From Streptomyces drozdowiczii (GTDB lineage Bacteria; Actinomycetota; Actinomycetes; Streptomycetales; Streptomycetaceae), in the NCBI RefSeq assembly GCF_026167665.1, contig NZ_CP098740.1:2790001-2854000 (forward strand): DNA of 64,000 bases, read 5' to 3'. The notes beneath the pieces are model-generated. The model was not told the DNA's origin, did not search any database, and saw nothing but the letters and a program-made list of their open reading frames with translations. This document shows, piece after piece, positions 47,969-59,175 of this stretch. Numbering within the stretch: position 1 is the stretch's first letter; the number at the start of each line of letters is the position of its first letter. The translations under genes were made by a program, and so were the position numbers.

Positions 47969-50900
47969 GTCGTCTGCCAATCAGAGCTGTTCTGGACCGT
48001 CACATCGAAGAGACGCCCATTCTTCGTGTATGCCGTCATTCGGATACTTTCCGGTATCGCGCTGTTTCCGGCACCGTAGATGAGCTGACCGGAATAGAAG
48101 ACGGGATTGTTCGCCCTCAGCTGCTTCGCCATCTTGTTCTCGCAGCGCTTCATTCCGCTCTTGTTCATCCGGTCGTACCCGGTGAACAGATTCTCGGTCC
48201 GCCATTCACCGTGGAACATGTCTCCGATGATGTGCGTGCGATTGTAGATCGGCTTGCCCGAGGCATCCACGTTGTTGCCCTCCGGGAATCCGGAGACGGA
48301 CACAGCGGCGCCGTCGTCACGCTTGCTCCCCTTGGGCTTGAGGTCGGCCGGGCAGATGAGGCCGGTCGCTCCGTCCGGGCGGCCGTTCCGCAGGGGCTGG
48401 TAGTTGTACCGCTCCGCGCGTGACGTGTCGCAAGGATCGTCGCGTGTGTCCGTGCCACTGCCGCCACCGGGGGCCGCGGCCGGATCAGGGGCCAGCAGCC
48501 CATCGGCGAACTCCTGGCCGCCCGCGCGCGGGAAGGACTTGAAGTATCCGCGCAGCTCCTCCTGGGTCACTTCCAGTTCGGCCTGGGACCGAGTCATCGA
48601 GTTGTCGACGAACGCCTGGTGCTCGGCGTCCGTGTCCTTGCTGCTCGTCGGCCTGGCGTGGACAACGCGCAGGACGGCCTTGATCATCTGGGCCCACGGC
48701 GGCGGCGGGGCGGCGGGGGCGGGCCCGGCGGACGGGGTGCCTGCGGGCGTCCTGGCGCGCGGTAGGGCGTGTAGTCGGAGTAGCTCGGGTGATCCCGCGC
48801 CGGTGAACCGGAATGCTTCCGCGCGGCCGCCGCCTGCGCCGCCGCCTGGGCGGCGATGGCGTTCGCGGTGGACGACATCGAGTTGCCGAAGATGTTGGTG
48901 TGCGAGGTCGTCGCCGAACTGCTGCTGGAGTGCGACCAGGGCCACGAGAAGGAAGGCCACGAGATGTGCACCGGGTGCTGCCGGTAGTACTCGGAGATGG
49001 ACGATCCCAGGTACCCGGCCAGCAGGGTGCCCAAGGCCGCCTCGCCGATGCACAGGTCCTCCAGGCAGTGCCCGCTCGGGTCCGTGTTGAGCAGCGGACT
49101 GCCGGCCCCGTACGCGTAACGGTTGGCCTGCCCGGACGGCGCCGGGTTCAGGGTCCAGGAGTCGCGGGAGGAGAAGCCGCCGGTGGACGGGTCGTACCAG
49201 CGGGCGTGCATGTCCACCTGCCCGGAGTCCGGGTCGGTGTACTCGCCCTGGTAACCGAGGGAGCCCGTCCCGCCCGCCGTCCGGGCGGTGACCTGGCCGA
49301 ACGGCGAGTACGCGGAGGAGCCCGCGAGCTCACCGGTGGCCGGCGTGAAGCGGCCGGTCACATCGCCGTGCTGGTCGGAGAGGACCGCCGAGGCGTTGCC
49401 GCCGTCCGGGTCCGCGGTGGCCACCGCGTCACCGTCGGGGCCCCGGAAGACCAGCGAGCCGCCATCGCTGACCAGGTCGTTCGACTGGTCGGCGTACGTG
49501 AAGGCGTCGTCCCCACGGCCCACCACGCGCCCGAGGCCGTCGTAGGTGTAGGTGGTGTCGTCGCTGGTGATCATGCGTCCCAGCGCGTCGAACGCCGCCG
49601 TGTGCGTGACGCCGCCCTCGGTGCTGCCGGTCCGAGTACCGCGCGGTGAGTAGCTGTACGAGGTGTCCCCCGCGGTCAGCAGCCGGTTCCGAGCGTCGTA
49701 CGTGGCCGTGGTCGAACCGGCCTTGGTGCGGTTGCCGGCGGCGTCCCAGCCGTACGACGTCTTCGCGCCGTCGGCCCCGGTCCACTCTGTGAGCCGGCCC
49801 GCCCAGTCGTAGGCGTAGTCCTGCTCACCGTGTCCCGCCGTACCGCTGGTGGTCTCCGACACCAGGCGGGACGCGGCGTCGTAGCCGTATCCGGTGGACG
49901 CAGTCGTCGCGCCGCCGGGGGCCTTGAGCGTGTCGGAGGTCAGCCGGTCCAGGGCGTCGTAGGAGAAGGACCGGTGAGCGCCCGACGTGCCGTAGCCGAC
50001 CGAAGTCAGCCTGGAGGCGTTGTCGTACCCGTAGGTCAGGGTCGTCGCGGTCAGCGGATCGGCCGCCGAGGCGAGGCGGCCCGCCGTGTCGTAGCCGAAG
50101 ACCGCGTGGCCCGCGGCGTCCGTGCGCCCGGTGAGGTGTCCCTCCTCGTCGTAGGCCAGCGTGGCCGTGCCCGAGGGGCCGGACGCGGTGAGCAGATTGC
50201 CCCGGTCGTCGTAGGTGTAGCGGTCGGTCCCGCCCGGGGCGCTCACCGAGGTGAGGTTCCCGGCCGCGTCGTAGCCGTAGCGGTCGGCGGTGGTCGCCGC
50301 CTCGGCGCCGGACCCTGTGACCTCGGTGACGCGGCCCAGCGCGTCGAAGGTGCGCGTCTGCGTCACCCCGCCCGGCTGGCGCTCCTCGGCGGGACGACCC
50401 GCCGCGTCGTACACCGTGGTCCAGGTGCGGTCGGCCTCGGCCGGGTCGGCCGTGGTGGACGGCTCGACGATCGACTCCGGCTGACCGTGGCTGGTGAAGG
50501 TGGTCCAGGTGGTGTTTCCGCGTCCGTCGGTCAGCCGAGTCCGCTGTCCGGCCGCGTCGTAGCCGAAGGTAGTGGTGATGGACGTGTCGGCGTCGACGGG
50601 CTCGACCAGCTCGGTGAGCCGCCCCAGCGCGTCGTAGCGCTGCCGGACGGTGTGGTGCAGGGCGTCCGTGACGGCGACGGGGTTGCCGTCGGCGTCGTAC
50701 GTCGAGCTGCGGGTGCTCAGCACCTTGCCCGTGGCGTCCTCGTCGGAAGCGGAGACGGCGCGCCCGGCCAGGTCGAATCCGGCGCGGGTGGTCCGGCCCT
50801 GCGGGGTCGTGGTCGACGTGGTGAGCCCTGTCGGCCCGTAGGTGTAGAGCGTCTTCTTCCCTGCGGCGTCCGTCTGCGAGACCGGCTCGCCGGCCGCGTT

Positions 50901-53900
50901 GTACTCGCTGCCCTCGGTGATCCCGGTGGGGCTCTTCGTGGCGACCAGGTTGCCGGAGTCGTCGTACGTCAGCGTGGTGGTGAACGCGCCCGGAGCCGGT
51001 CGGCGCTCCAGCCGGGTCGAGGTGATCTGCCGCCCGAGGTCGTCGTAGGTGGCCTCGGAACGGGCGCCGGTGGGCTCGGTGACCGACAGCTGCTCGCCCA
51101 GGAGGTCGTTCGTCATCGTGGTGACGGGCCGGTCGGCGCCCTCGGCCGGGGCCGGCCGGGTCACTCCGGCGAGGTGGCCGAGCTGGTCGTAGGTGTAGGT
51201 GGTGACCCCGCCCAGCTCGTCCGTCTCGGTGACCGGCCGCCCCGCGGAGTCGTAGGTACGGGAGGTGCGGGTGACGAGCGGGGAGCCGCCCGGCGGGGTG
51301 TAGCCGGGCAGGGTGGTGGCGGTCTCCCGGCCGAGTCCGTCGTACGTGGTGTGCGTGACGTTCCCGTCGGGGTCCTGCTGGTCGGTCGGGTCGCCGAAGG
51401 CGTTGTAGCCGGTGCGGGTGACCGGGCGGACGGTGCTCGCGCCGCCGTCGCGGGTCTCCGCGGTGACCGGGGGTGCCTTCGCCTCGGTCTGGCGGCCGAG
51501 CGCGTCGTAGCCGTAGTCGGTGGTGTACGCGGCGGCGTCCGCGCCGGGTGCGTTGCCCCGCGCCGAGGTCTCGGACAGCACCAGGCCGCGGTCGTCCACG
51601 GTCCGGGTGGTGACCAGGTCCTCGTCGCCGTTCTCCACCGTCAGGCGGGTGGCCTCGCCGGTGATGTCCCGCTCGTAGGTGACCTTCTCGGCGCGGCTGC
51701 CGCCCGCTCCGGTGTGCGTCTCGGTGAGAACGGCGCCGGACGCGTCGAAGGTGTAGGCGGTGCGCCGCGCCAGGCCGGACGGGTCGAGGACCTCCGCGGT
51801 GGTGCGGCCCGCCGCGTCCACCTCGTAGGCGGTGGTGACGGTGCCGTTGCCGGTGGTCTCGGAGGTGAGGTTGCCCGCGGCGTCGTACTTCTTCTCGCTG
51901 AGGACGAGGTCCCGGGTGGTGCCGTCCGGGTTGTGGAACCCGGTCAGGATCTGCCGCGCCTCCAGCCCGTCGTCGTAGTAGGTGGTGCGGGTCGTGCGGC
52001 CCATGGCGTCCGTGTGCTCGGCGAGCCGGCCCGCCGGGTCGTACGCGTAGGAGTCGATGACCTTGTCGACGGGGTCGGACGGGTTGTTCGGGTCGCCCTT
52101 CCAGTCCTTCAGGGTCACCTCGGCGAGCGCGCCGAGCGCGGTGTAGGCGTACTCGTAGCTCTGGCCGTCGGCCGTGGTGCCGGCGACGCGGTGGCCGAAC
52201 ACGTCGTAGGTGCTGGTCTCGGTCGCCCCGGACGGGTCGGTCATCGACTTCTGCCGCCCGTGCGTGTCGTAGCCGCGCTCGGTGGTGCGGGCCGGGTCGC
52301 CGCCCACGGTGTCGGAGACCGACTCGGTGAGCACGTTGCCGTCGGCGTCGTAGGTGTAGGTGGTCCTCGCCCGGTGCTGCTTGCCGGTGACCGCGTTGGG
52401 GACGGCGGGATCGGTCACCGTGACCGGCCGGGATTCACCGTCGTAGACGGTCGTCGTGGTGACGCCGTCGGGCTGGGCGTCGGACGTCTCCTTCTGGGCG
52501 GTCTCGCGGCCGAGCGCGTCGTAGGCGTACGCGGTGGCCACGCCCGCCGGATCGGTCACCTCGGCCAGGTCACCCGCCGCGGTGTACGCGCGCTCGGTCA
52601 CCCCGCCCCGTGCGTCCGTCGTGTCGGCGAGCAGGCCCGCCGGGACCGTGCCGCCGCCGACCGCGGGCTCGGTGCCGTCGGTGAAGGTGGAGGACTCGGT
52701 GCGGCCGGAGGGGAAGTCCGGGGTGGCCGGGGTGGTGGTGGAGACGCGGTCGCCGTGGGCGTCGTAGCCGTACGTCGTCTTGTACGTGTCGTCGGACGCG
52801 CTCGCCGAACGGGCGTCGCGGACGGCGGTCAGCTGGTCGTTGCGGGGGTCGAGCGGGTCGGAGGTGTTCAGGTAGTAGGCGTAGTACGCGGTGTGGCAGG
52901 TGGCCTCGTCGGCGGCGTCGCGGCAGGTGGTCTGGGAGACCTTGTTGCCGCGTTCGTCGTTGCCGAAGCGGGTGACGGTGCCGTCGGGGCCGGTGGTGGC
53001 GGCCAGGAAGCCGCCGGTGTCGTAGGCGAAGGTGCCGGTGTGGCCCGCCGTGTCCTTCTGGCTGATGAGCCGGTTGCCCTGGAGCGGGTCGTAGGTGTAC
53101 GCGGACGTGCGCTTCTCGGGGTCGGTGACCGTGACGGTGAGGGTGGTGGTGCCGTCGACGGCGTCCTGGTCGTCGGTGGCGGGCTTGGCGTCGGTCCCGG
53201 TCGCCGCGAGGTCGGAGAGCGTGTAGTCGCCGCCGTTCGCGTCGGTGTACGAGGACACCCGGTCGTGCACGGTGTCGTACGCGACCGCGGAGTGCACGCG
53301 TCCGCTGGGCAGGGTCACCCCGGTGAGCTGCTGGGCGACCTGGGCGGCGGCGTGGTGCTGGGCGATGGTGCTCGCGCCGAGGGGGCGGCTGTAGACGGCT
53401 GCCTCGTCGATGTCGCCGGTGAGGTGGCCGATGGTCCCGGTGGTGGCGGCCCAGCCGTTCCAGTAGCCGGCGCCGAGGTAGACGAAGCGCTGGTCGTACT
53501 GGGTGATGTCGCCGCTGAGGCTGCCGGCCTTCTTGCCGTCGAGGTACAGCGTCTGGGTGTTGCCGGCGGCGGTGAGGGCCGCGTGGTGCCAGGTGCCGTC
53601 GTTGACGGTGGTGGCCGAGGTGATGGGCGCGGCCTTGCCGTTCCAGAACTCGCCGCGCAGCTTTCCGTCAGTGCCGACGTAGAGGGCGGGGGTGTTCTTG
53701 CCGGCGGTGGCCTCTTCCAGCGTGTGGTCCTGGTAGCTGAGCAGGACACCGCTGCCGGTGGTGCGGAACCACAGTTCGGCGGTGAGGTACGGGGTGTCGG
53801 AGATCAGCTGGTCCGGCAGCTGCACATAGGACGTGGTGCCGTTGAAGGTGGCGGCGGTGTCGGCGCTGCCCTTGAGCGCGCCGGCGGTGCCGAGCTGGAC

Positions 53901-56900
53901 GTCCTGGTAGGTCGCGGCGTGCTCGTCGCGGTCGAGCGGGAGGTCGCTCGCGGCGTCGGTGGCGCCGTCCTTCTCGTCCAGGCGCCAGTAGGAGAACGGT
54001 CCGGCGTCGTGGACGACGGTGCGGTGGTGCGAGCCGTCGCCGTAGCGGTAGGCGGTGCAGTGCCCGGTGGTGTCCTCGGGGCCGCAGACCTGGGTCAGCC
54101 GGTCGCCGTCGTAGGTGTACGTCCAGGTCAGCGGGTCCGCGCCGGTCGCCGGGGCGTCGGTGGTGACCGTCTTGACGTGTCCGCCGGACCAGGTGAGGTG
54201 CAGGGCACGGCCACCGGCCGCGTTGACGGTGGTGAGCTCGCCGGAGGTGTTGTACGTGAGGGTCTGGGCGCGGTCGCGGTAGTCGGTGACCCGGGTAAGG
54301 CGCCCGTCGCCGTCGAAGACGTACGAGGTCTGGTCCTTGTCGGTCAGCGTCCAGCCGCCTCCGGTGACCGAGGTGAGGGTGGAGAAGCTGCCGTACGGGG
54401 GTGCGTAGCTGCCGTCGGGGTTCTTGCCGAAGCGGACCTGGCGGCCCGTGGGCAGGGTGGCGACGACGTTGCCGGTGCCGTCCCCGTCGGGTGCGATCCG
54501 CATGTCGTAGCGGGTGGTCCAGCCGGCCCCGAAGGCGTTGTCGGAGCGCGGGTCACGGCTGTTGTAGGTGCGGGCCACGGTCAGCCCGGGCCGGTCGTGG
54601 CGACGGTCGCGTCGGTGTCGGTGGTCGTGTAGTTGCCGATGCCGGGGTCGACCTCGCGGCCGTCACCGGCCGGTCCTTGGTCGCCGAGGTGTGAGGTGAT
54701 CGCGGGCTGCTCGACGGCGGTGGTGAAGGTGTAGAAGGGGCTGAGCGCGGTCGCCAGGCCGTTCTCGCGGGCCTTGACGCGCCAGATGTACTGCTTGCCC
54801 CAGGTCAGCTTGGACGCGGGGACGTTCCAGGTCCGCTTGGTCTGCCAGCCGGAGTTGACGCAGCCGGTGGGCTTGGCCGTCGTGCCCGAGCAGACCTCGA
54901 AGTAGTGGTCGATCGCGGCGCCGGCCGGGTAGTGGTCGACGGTCTCGGTGTCCATGAACAGGGTCGGGGTGAGGCTGCCGACCTGTCCGCCGGGGTGCGG
55001 GTAGACGTCGGTGACCCGGGGGCCGATGTCCTGGGAGGTGACGGTGACGGTGGCGACCGGGACGCTCTCGGTGGAGAACCACTTCTGGTCGCGCAGCCGC
55101 TGTACGTCGAAGTTGACCTTGTACTTCCCCGGGGAAGCGGGGGTATGCGGGCGCTCAGGGTCGTGTCGTCGCCCGGGGTCAGGCGCTCGTTGAGACGGGT
55201 GAACGCCTTCTGTTCCATGAGGGCGCCGGTGCTGTAGTTGCGCACCCGGGTGCCGAGGCGGACCTCGTTCCAGCCCTGGGGCTCCCAGGTGAAGTCACCC
55301 GTGTTCTTGACGGTGACGTCCACCTCACCGCTCTGGCCGCCGGTCAGCGGGGCGGTCTGCGACCCGACGGTGTACCACGCGCCGTAGGCGCTGTGGGTGA
55401 CGCTGAGGTACGGCTTGTTCGCCGAGTTGGCGCTGCCGAAGCGCTTCCAGGGGCCGGAGCTGTCGAAGTCGGCCCAGATCGCCAGCCCGTTGTTGGTGAT
55501 GGAGCCGTCCACCCAGCCCTGGACGAGGTCGACGCCCTTGTTGCCGAGATCGATGGTCCGCCACTTGGATCCGCCGCAGTTCTCGCCGTAGGCGAACGAG
55601 TCGGAGGCGATCAGGTGGTCGAGGCTCGCCGGACGGTTGTTCCAGGTGACCGTGGTGGAGCTCCACGAGCCGGTGACCTGGTTGACCGTCATCTTCTGGG
55701 CACTGCAACTTGAGGAGAAGACGTTGAACAGACCGAGGTCGGCGTTGAGGATGTAGCGGTTCTTGAGCTTGCTGGTGACGTTGTTGAACCGCATGTAGCT
55801 GATGGCGCGGTTGGTGCCTCCGTCGTAGCTGCCGATCTTCAGCTCGTCGTCCCCGGCGAAGTTGCTGTCCGGCCAGGAGTCCTGGACGAAGGCGTCGCCG
55901 TTGCTGTCGATGTCGTCCACGCTCGGGTCGACCTTGACCGGGTACACGCGCTGCGGAGCGGCGAGCCACGCGTCGTCCAACTCGACCTTCAGCGACCAGC
56001 GGCCGTCCTTCTCGGTGAGGGCGTAGTCGACGTCGCCGGAGAGGGCGGGGCCGCCGGTCTCCGCGTCGTGCGACGAGTCCTCCATCCAGCCCTTGGGGAT
56101 GACCGCCTGGGCGGCGCCGTCCGCATCCTTCAGGAGGACCGCGCCGTGCTGGTCCAGAGAGGGGGTGAGCCCGTCGAGGTCGAGCGGGAACGTCCAGACG
56201 TGCGGCGCGTCGGCCGAGTCGAGGACGATGGTCTCCTTGACCGCGCCGTGTGTCGCCTGAAGGGTCACGTCCGCGCCCGGCCGGATGCCGGCGTAGTGCG
56301 CGGTGTCGCCGTGGACCTGCGCGGTGGTGTCCGACGCACCGTCGAGCCCGAAGCCGACCGCGTGCTGCCCCTCGTCCAGGGTCAGCCGGGCCAGGGCCGG
56401 GTCGTCGCCCTGGGGGGCGAGGGTGAGTCCGGTGTCGTCGGAGGCGGCGGCCAGCCGGTCGCCGTCCGTCTTCGCGGCCTCGGGAGCGCCCTTGGCCTCG
56501 TCGGCCGGGACCAGCGAGGTGTCGATGTCCTGCCAGGTGCCGGAGGCGTCCTCGTAGTGCACGGGTTCGGTGTAGACGCGGGTGGTGCGGGTGCCGTCGG
56601 GGTTGCCGAACTCCTTGGAGGTGGCCGTACGTTCGGCGGGTATCTCGACGCTCTCGTCCGGGTCGTAGCCGGTCGTGCCGTCCTTTTCGGTGGCCTCGGT
56701 GCCCGGTTCGAGGGCGGTCTGCGCCGCCTCCGGCTCGACCGTCGCGAACCCGTTGCCACCGTCGTGCAGCGGCAGGGCGCCATCGCCCGTCTCCAGGTCC
56801 GCCGGGTCGAGGTCGTTGCGGCCGGTGGCGTCGGTGCGGTCGGCGCCGACCTCGTGGTCGCGGCCCGCCGCGGTCCCGGTGCGCTGGGTGGGCGCCTCGG

Positions 56901-57084
56901 TGTCGGACCAGGGCGCCGCGGCGTCGGCGGCGCGCGCGAACGGCGTCAGGGCCGGGGGCGGCAGCAGGGTCGCGCCCAGCGCCAGGAGCACGCTGCCCGC
57001 CGTCAGGGCGGCGGCGCGCGAGGAGCGCCCCGCGAAGGCGTGCCGGAAGACCGCGTGCGGACGGGGGCGGGGGCGGCTGGGCAC
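47962..57084 (-). CDS. Rhs/YD-repeat polymorphic toxin with C-terminal endonuclease domain; three single-base breaks
   Basis: The restored protein is about 3,041 residues, from GTG at 57084 (AAGGAG upstream) to TGA at 47962. Order: signal peptide (to about 52); DNRLRE domain (about 388-565, DSNGDAFVQDSWPDSNFAGD); CARDB/FN3-like region; RHS start LTVARTYNSRDPRSDNAFGA (about 835); LamG-like domain (about 1025-1250); many YD repeats; RHS core ending NTDPSGH (about 2668), the usual cleavage signature; Pro-rich linker; and a C-terminal toxin with YNRTHIIGDMFHGEWRTENL and NKSGMKRCENKMA, a DNA/RNA endonuclease (Endonuclease_NS_2-like) pattern. The frame breaks at G/C runs 55139-55143, 54585-54590 and 48715-48719; one added base in each gives an exact 3,042-codon gene. 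The core would deliver the toxin out of the cell; the neighbouring SMI1 gene protects the producer. Confidence 0.85.
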
Positions 57085-57528
57085 GGAACTCCTTCAAACC
57101 GAAGACCGACCGCCCACCCGTGGGGAGCGATCGGCCGGAAGCAGGGAGCCGGGACCCGACGAAGATCACGAGACCTCGGCGGCGTACACGTTAAGTGATC
57201 AACGGACGCCCGAACCATGGCCATGACAACGGATTCATAACGACATGTCACCCCGAGTCCGTGTCACACGGGGTCTTCACGCCTCCTCCACGGACCCAAC
57301 TACCCATCTCTGCCTGCGACAAACGGTTTCAGCCAGCCCTGATACACCGTCTCGCGCGACCGCCCGACCGTGATCAAGTCGAGATGATCAACGGGATAGC
57401 CTGCGACGTCGATCGCGCGGACCGCGCCGCGGGCCACTCCGTTCCCGCCTTCCGCGTGAGGCACTCATGGTGCGGAAACCGGCCATGGAGCGAACTCGGC
57501 ATGCCCCGGAGACGAGTGAAGGACAGTC
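57085..57528. other. intergenic region between divergent rhs and FG-GAP genes
   Basis: No convincing gene in these 444 bp. It separates two divergent genes for secreted proteins and so must contain both promoters. The one clear structure is the inverted repeat CCGTGTCACACGG at 57259-57271, about 175 bp from the rhs start. The part nearest 57500 leads into GAAGGA, the ribosome site of the next gene. Confidence 0.5.
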
Positions 57529-59088
57529 ATGGCCGAAGAGAAGGCAACGAAGCGTCGGCCCAAGGCGTGGCATGCGGCCGTCGCCCTGCTCGCCTCCGTG
57601 GGCGTGGTGGCGACGGTCGCCCTCACGGCCGGCTCCGGCCATGCGGCCAAGCCCTATGACTTCAACGGCGACGGCAAGCCGGACCTCGTCGTCGGCCTGC
57701 CCGGAAACACCGTGTCGGGCCACGCGGGCGCCGGTTCGGTCATCATCGCCAACGGCACCTCCACCGGGCCCTCCCGCAGCGCGGTCCGCATCGACCAGGC
57801 GTCTCCGGGCGTGGGGGGCGACCCGGAGAACGACGACGCCTTCGGCCAGTCGGTGGCTAGCTGCGACTTCGACAACAACGGGTACGCCGACCTCGCGGTG
57901 GCCTCGCCGATGGAGGCGATCGGGGACGTCGAGGGGGCCGGGATGCTGAGCGTCCACTACGGCGGCTCCGGCGGGATCTACAACTCCACGACCGAGACCT
58001 TCAGCGAGGACACGGCGTCCTACCCGGGCGCGGTGGCCAAGGACGAGATCTTCGCGTACACCCTGGCCACCGGTGACGTCAACGGCGACGGCTACTGCGA
58101 CCTCGCCATCGGCCAGCCCCTCGACAGCGCCGGGGGCGCGTCCAACGCTGGCACCATCAAGATCATGTTCGGCACGTCCACCGGCCTGAACGCCAAGGAC
58201 ACCATCCAGATCGACCAGAACACGGCGAACGTGCCCGGCGGCCCCGAGAAGGAGGACCGCTTCGGCGAGCAGCTCGCCGTGGCCGACGTCAACGGCGACG
58301 GCGTCGGAGATCTGATCTCCGCCACCATCGGCGAGCAGATAGCCGGCAGCTCCGACCGGGGCTCGCTGCACATCCTGTACGGCCCCATCAAGAACGGGGC
58401 CCCGGCCGCCGGCGGCTACATCGACTCCGGCAACGTCGACGGCATCGGCGAATTCGCGGGCAGCGCGCTGGCGGTAGGCCACTTCAACGACGACGCCTAC
58501 GCGGACGTCGCTGTCGGCGTGTCCGACGAGCAGGTCGGCGGGAAGGGCGCGGCCGGACGGCTCGCGGTCTTCTACGGGAGCTCCCAAGGCCTGTCCGCCA
58601 CCAGCCGCGTGAAGCTCTTCGACCAGGACTCCCCCGGCATCTCCGGCGCACCCGAGATGGAGGACTACTTCGCGTCCAGCCTCGCCTCGGGCGACTTCGA
58701 CGGGGACGGCACGGACGACCTCGTCGTCGGCATGCGCAGCGAGGCGATCGGCTCCGCGACCGGTGCCGGCGCCTCCATGATCCTCTTCGGCAACGCGACC
58801 GGTGGTGTCACGACCAAGGGCGCACTGTGGATCGACCAGGACACCGACAAGGTGCCCGGCGACCCGGCCGTCGGCGACCACTTCGGCTGGACGGTCGGGG
58901 CCCTGGACACCGATGGCAACGGCCGCGTCGAACCGCTGGTCGGCGCCCCCGGCAACGCGGCCGGGACCGTCACCGTGCTCAAGGTCAAGCCCGGCACCCT
59001 GGAGTCGGCCACGGCCCTCGCGGAGGCCGACCTCGGTTTCTCGGCGGGCAGCGACGGCGACGCGTTCGGGGCGGCGCTGCCGCACTGA
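57529..59088 (+). CDS. secreted FG-GAP (integrin-alpha-like) repeat protein
   Basis: A 519-residue secreted protein. Residues 12-40 make a signal sequence (AAVALLASVGVVATVALTAG, then GHAAKPYDF). The rest is a beta-propeller of FG-GAP repeats, each with a calcium-binding D-x-N/D-G-D loop: DFNGDGKPDLVVG, DFDNNGYADLAV, DVNGDGYCDLAIG, DVNGDGVGDLISA, DFDGDGTDDLVVG and DTDGNGRVEPLVG. Seven units would close a propeller; I count about six or seven. No enzyme motif is visible. Such proteins usually bind proteins or sugars outside the cell. It is divergent from rhs. GAAGGA precedes the ATG. Confidence 0.9.
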   Translation: MAEEKATKRRPKAWHAAVALLASVGVVATVALTAGSGHAAKPYDFNGDGKPDLVVGLPGNTVSGHAGAGSVIIANGTSTGPSRSAVRIDQASPGVGGDPENDDAFGQSVASCDFDNNGYADLAVASPMEAIGDVEGAGMLSVHYGGSGGIYNSTTETFSEDTASYPGAVAKDEIFAYTLATGDVNGDGYCDLAIGQPLDSAGGASNAGTIKIMFGTSTGLNAKDTIQIDQNTANVPGGPEKEDRFGEQLAVADVNGDGVGDLISATIGEQIAGSSDRGSLHILYGPIKNGAPAAGGYIDSGNVDGIGEFAGSALAVGHFNDDAYADVAVGVSDEQVGGKGAAGRLAVFYGSSQGLSATSRVKLFDQDSPGISGAPEMEDYFASSLASGDFDGDGTDDLVVGMRSEAIGSATGAGASMILFGNATGGVTTKGALWIDQDTDKVPGDPAVGDHFGWTVGALDTDGNGRVEPLVGAPGNAAGTVTVLKVKPGTLESATALAEADLGFSAGSDGDAFGAALPH

Positions 59089-59175
59089 CCCGCCCGCGTA
59101 ATTCGTTCGTACGCGCGAGCCCCCCGCCCCTACAGTTTCCGACCGGATACGGCAACGGCACGGGGGCGGAAGAGC

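Noticed and set aside
49830..54632. A 1,600-codon open frame on the plus strand across the rhs gene.
   Set aside because: It is antisense to the repeats of the rhs protein, has low-complexity Gly/Val/Arg composition, and arises from high-G+C third positions.
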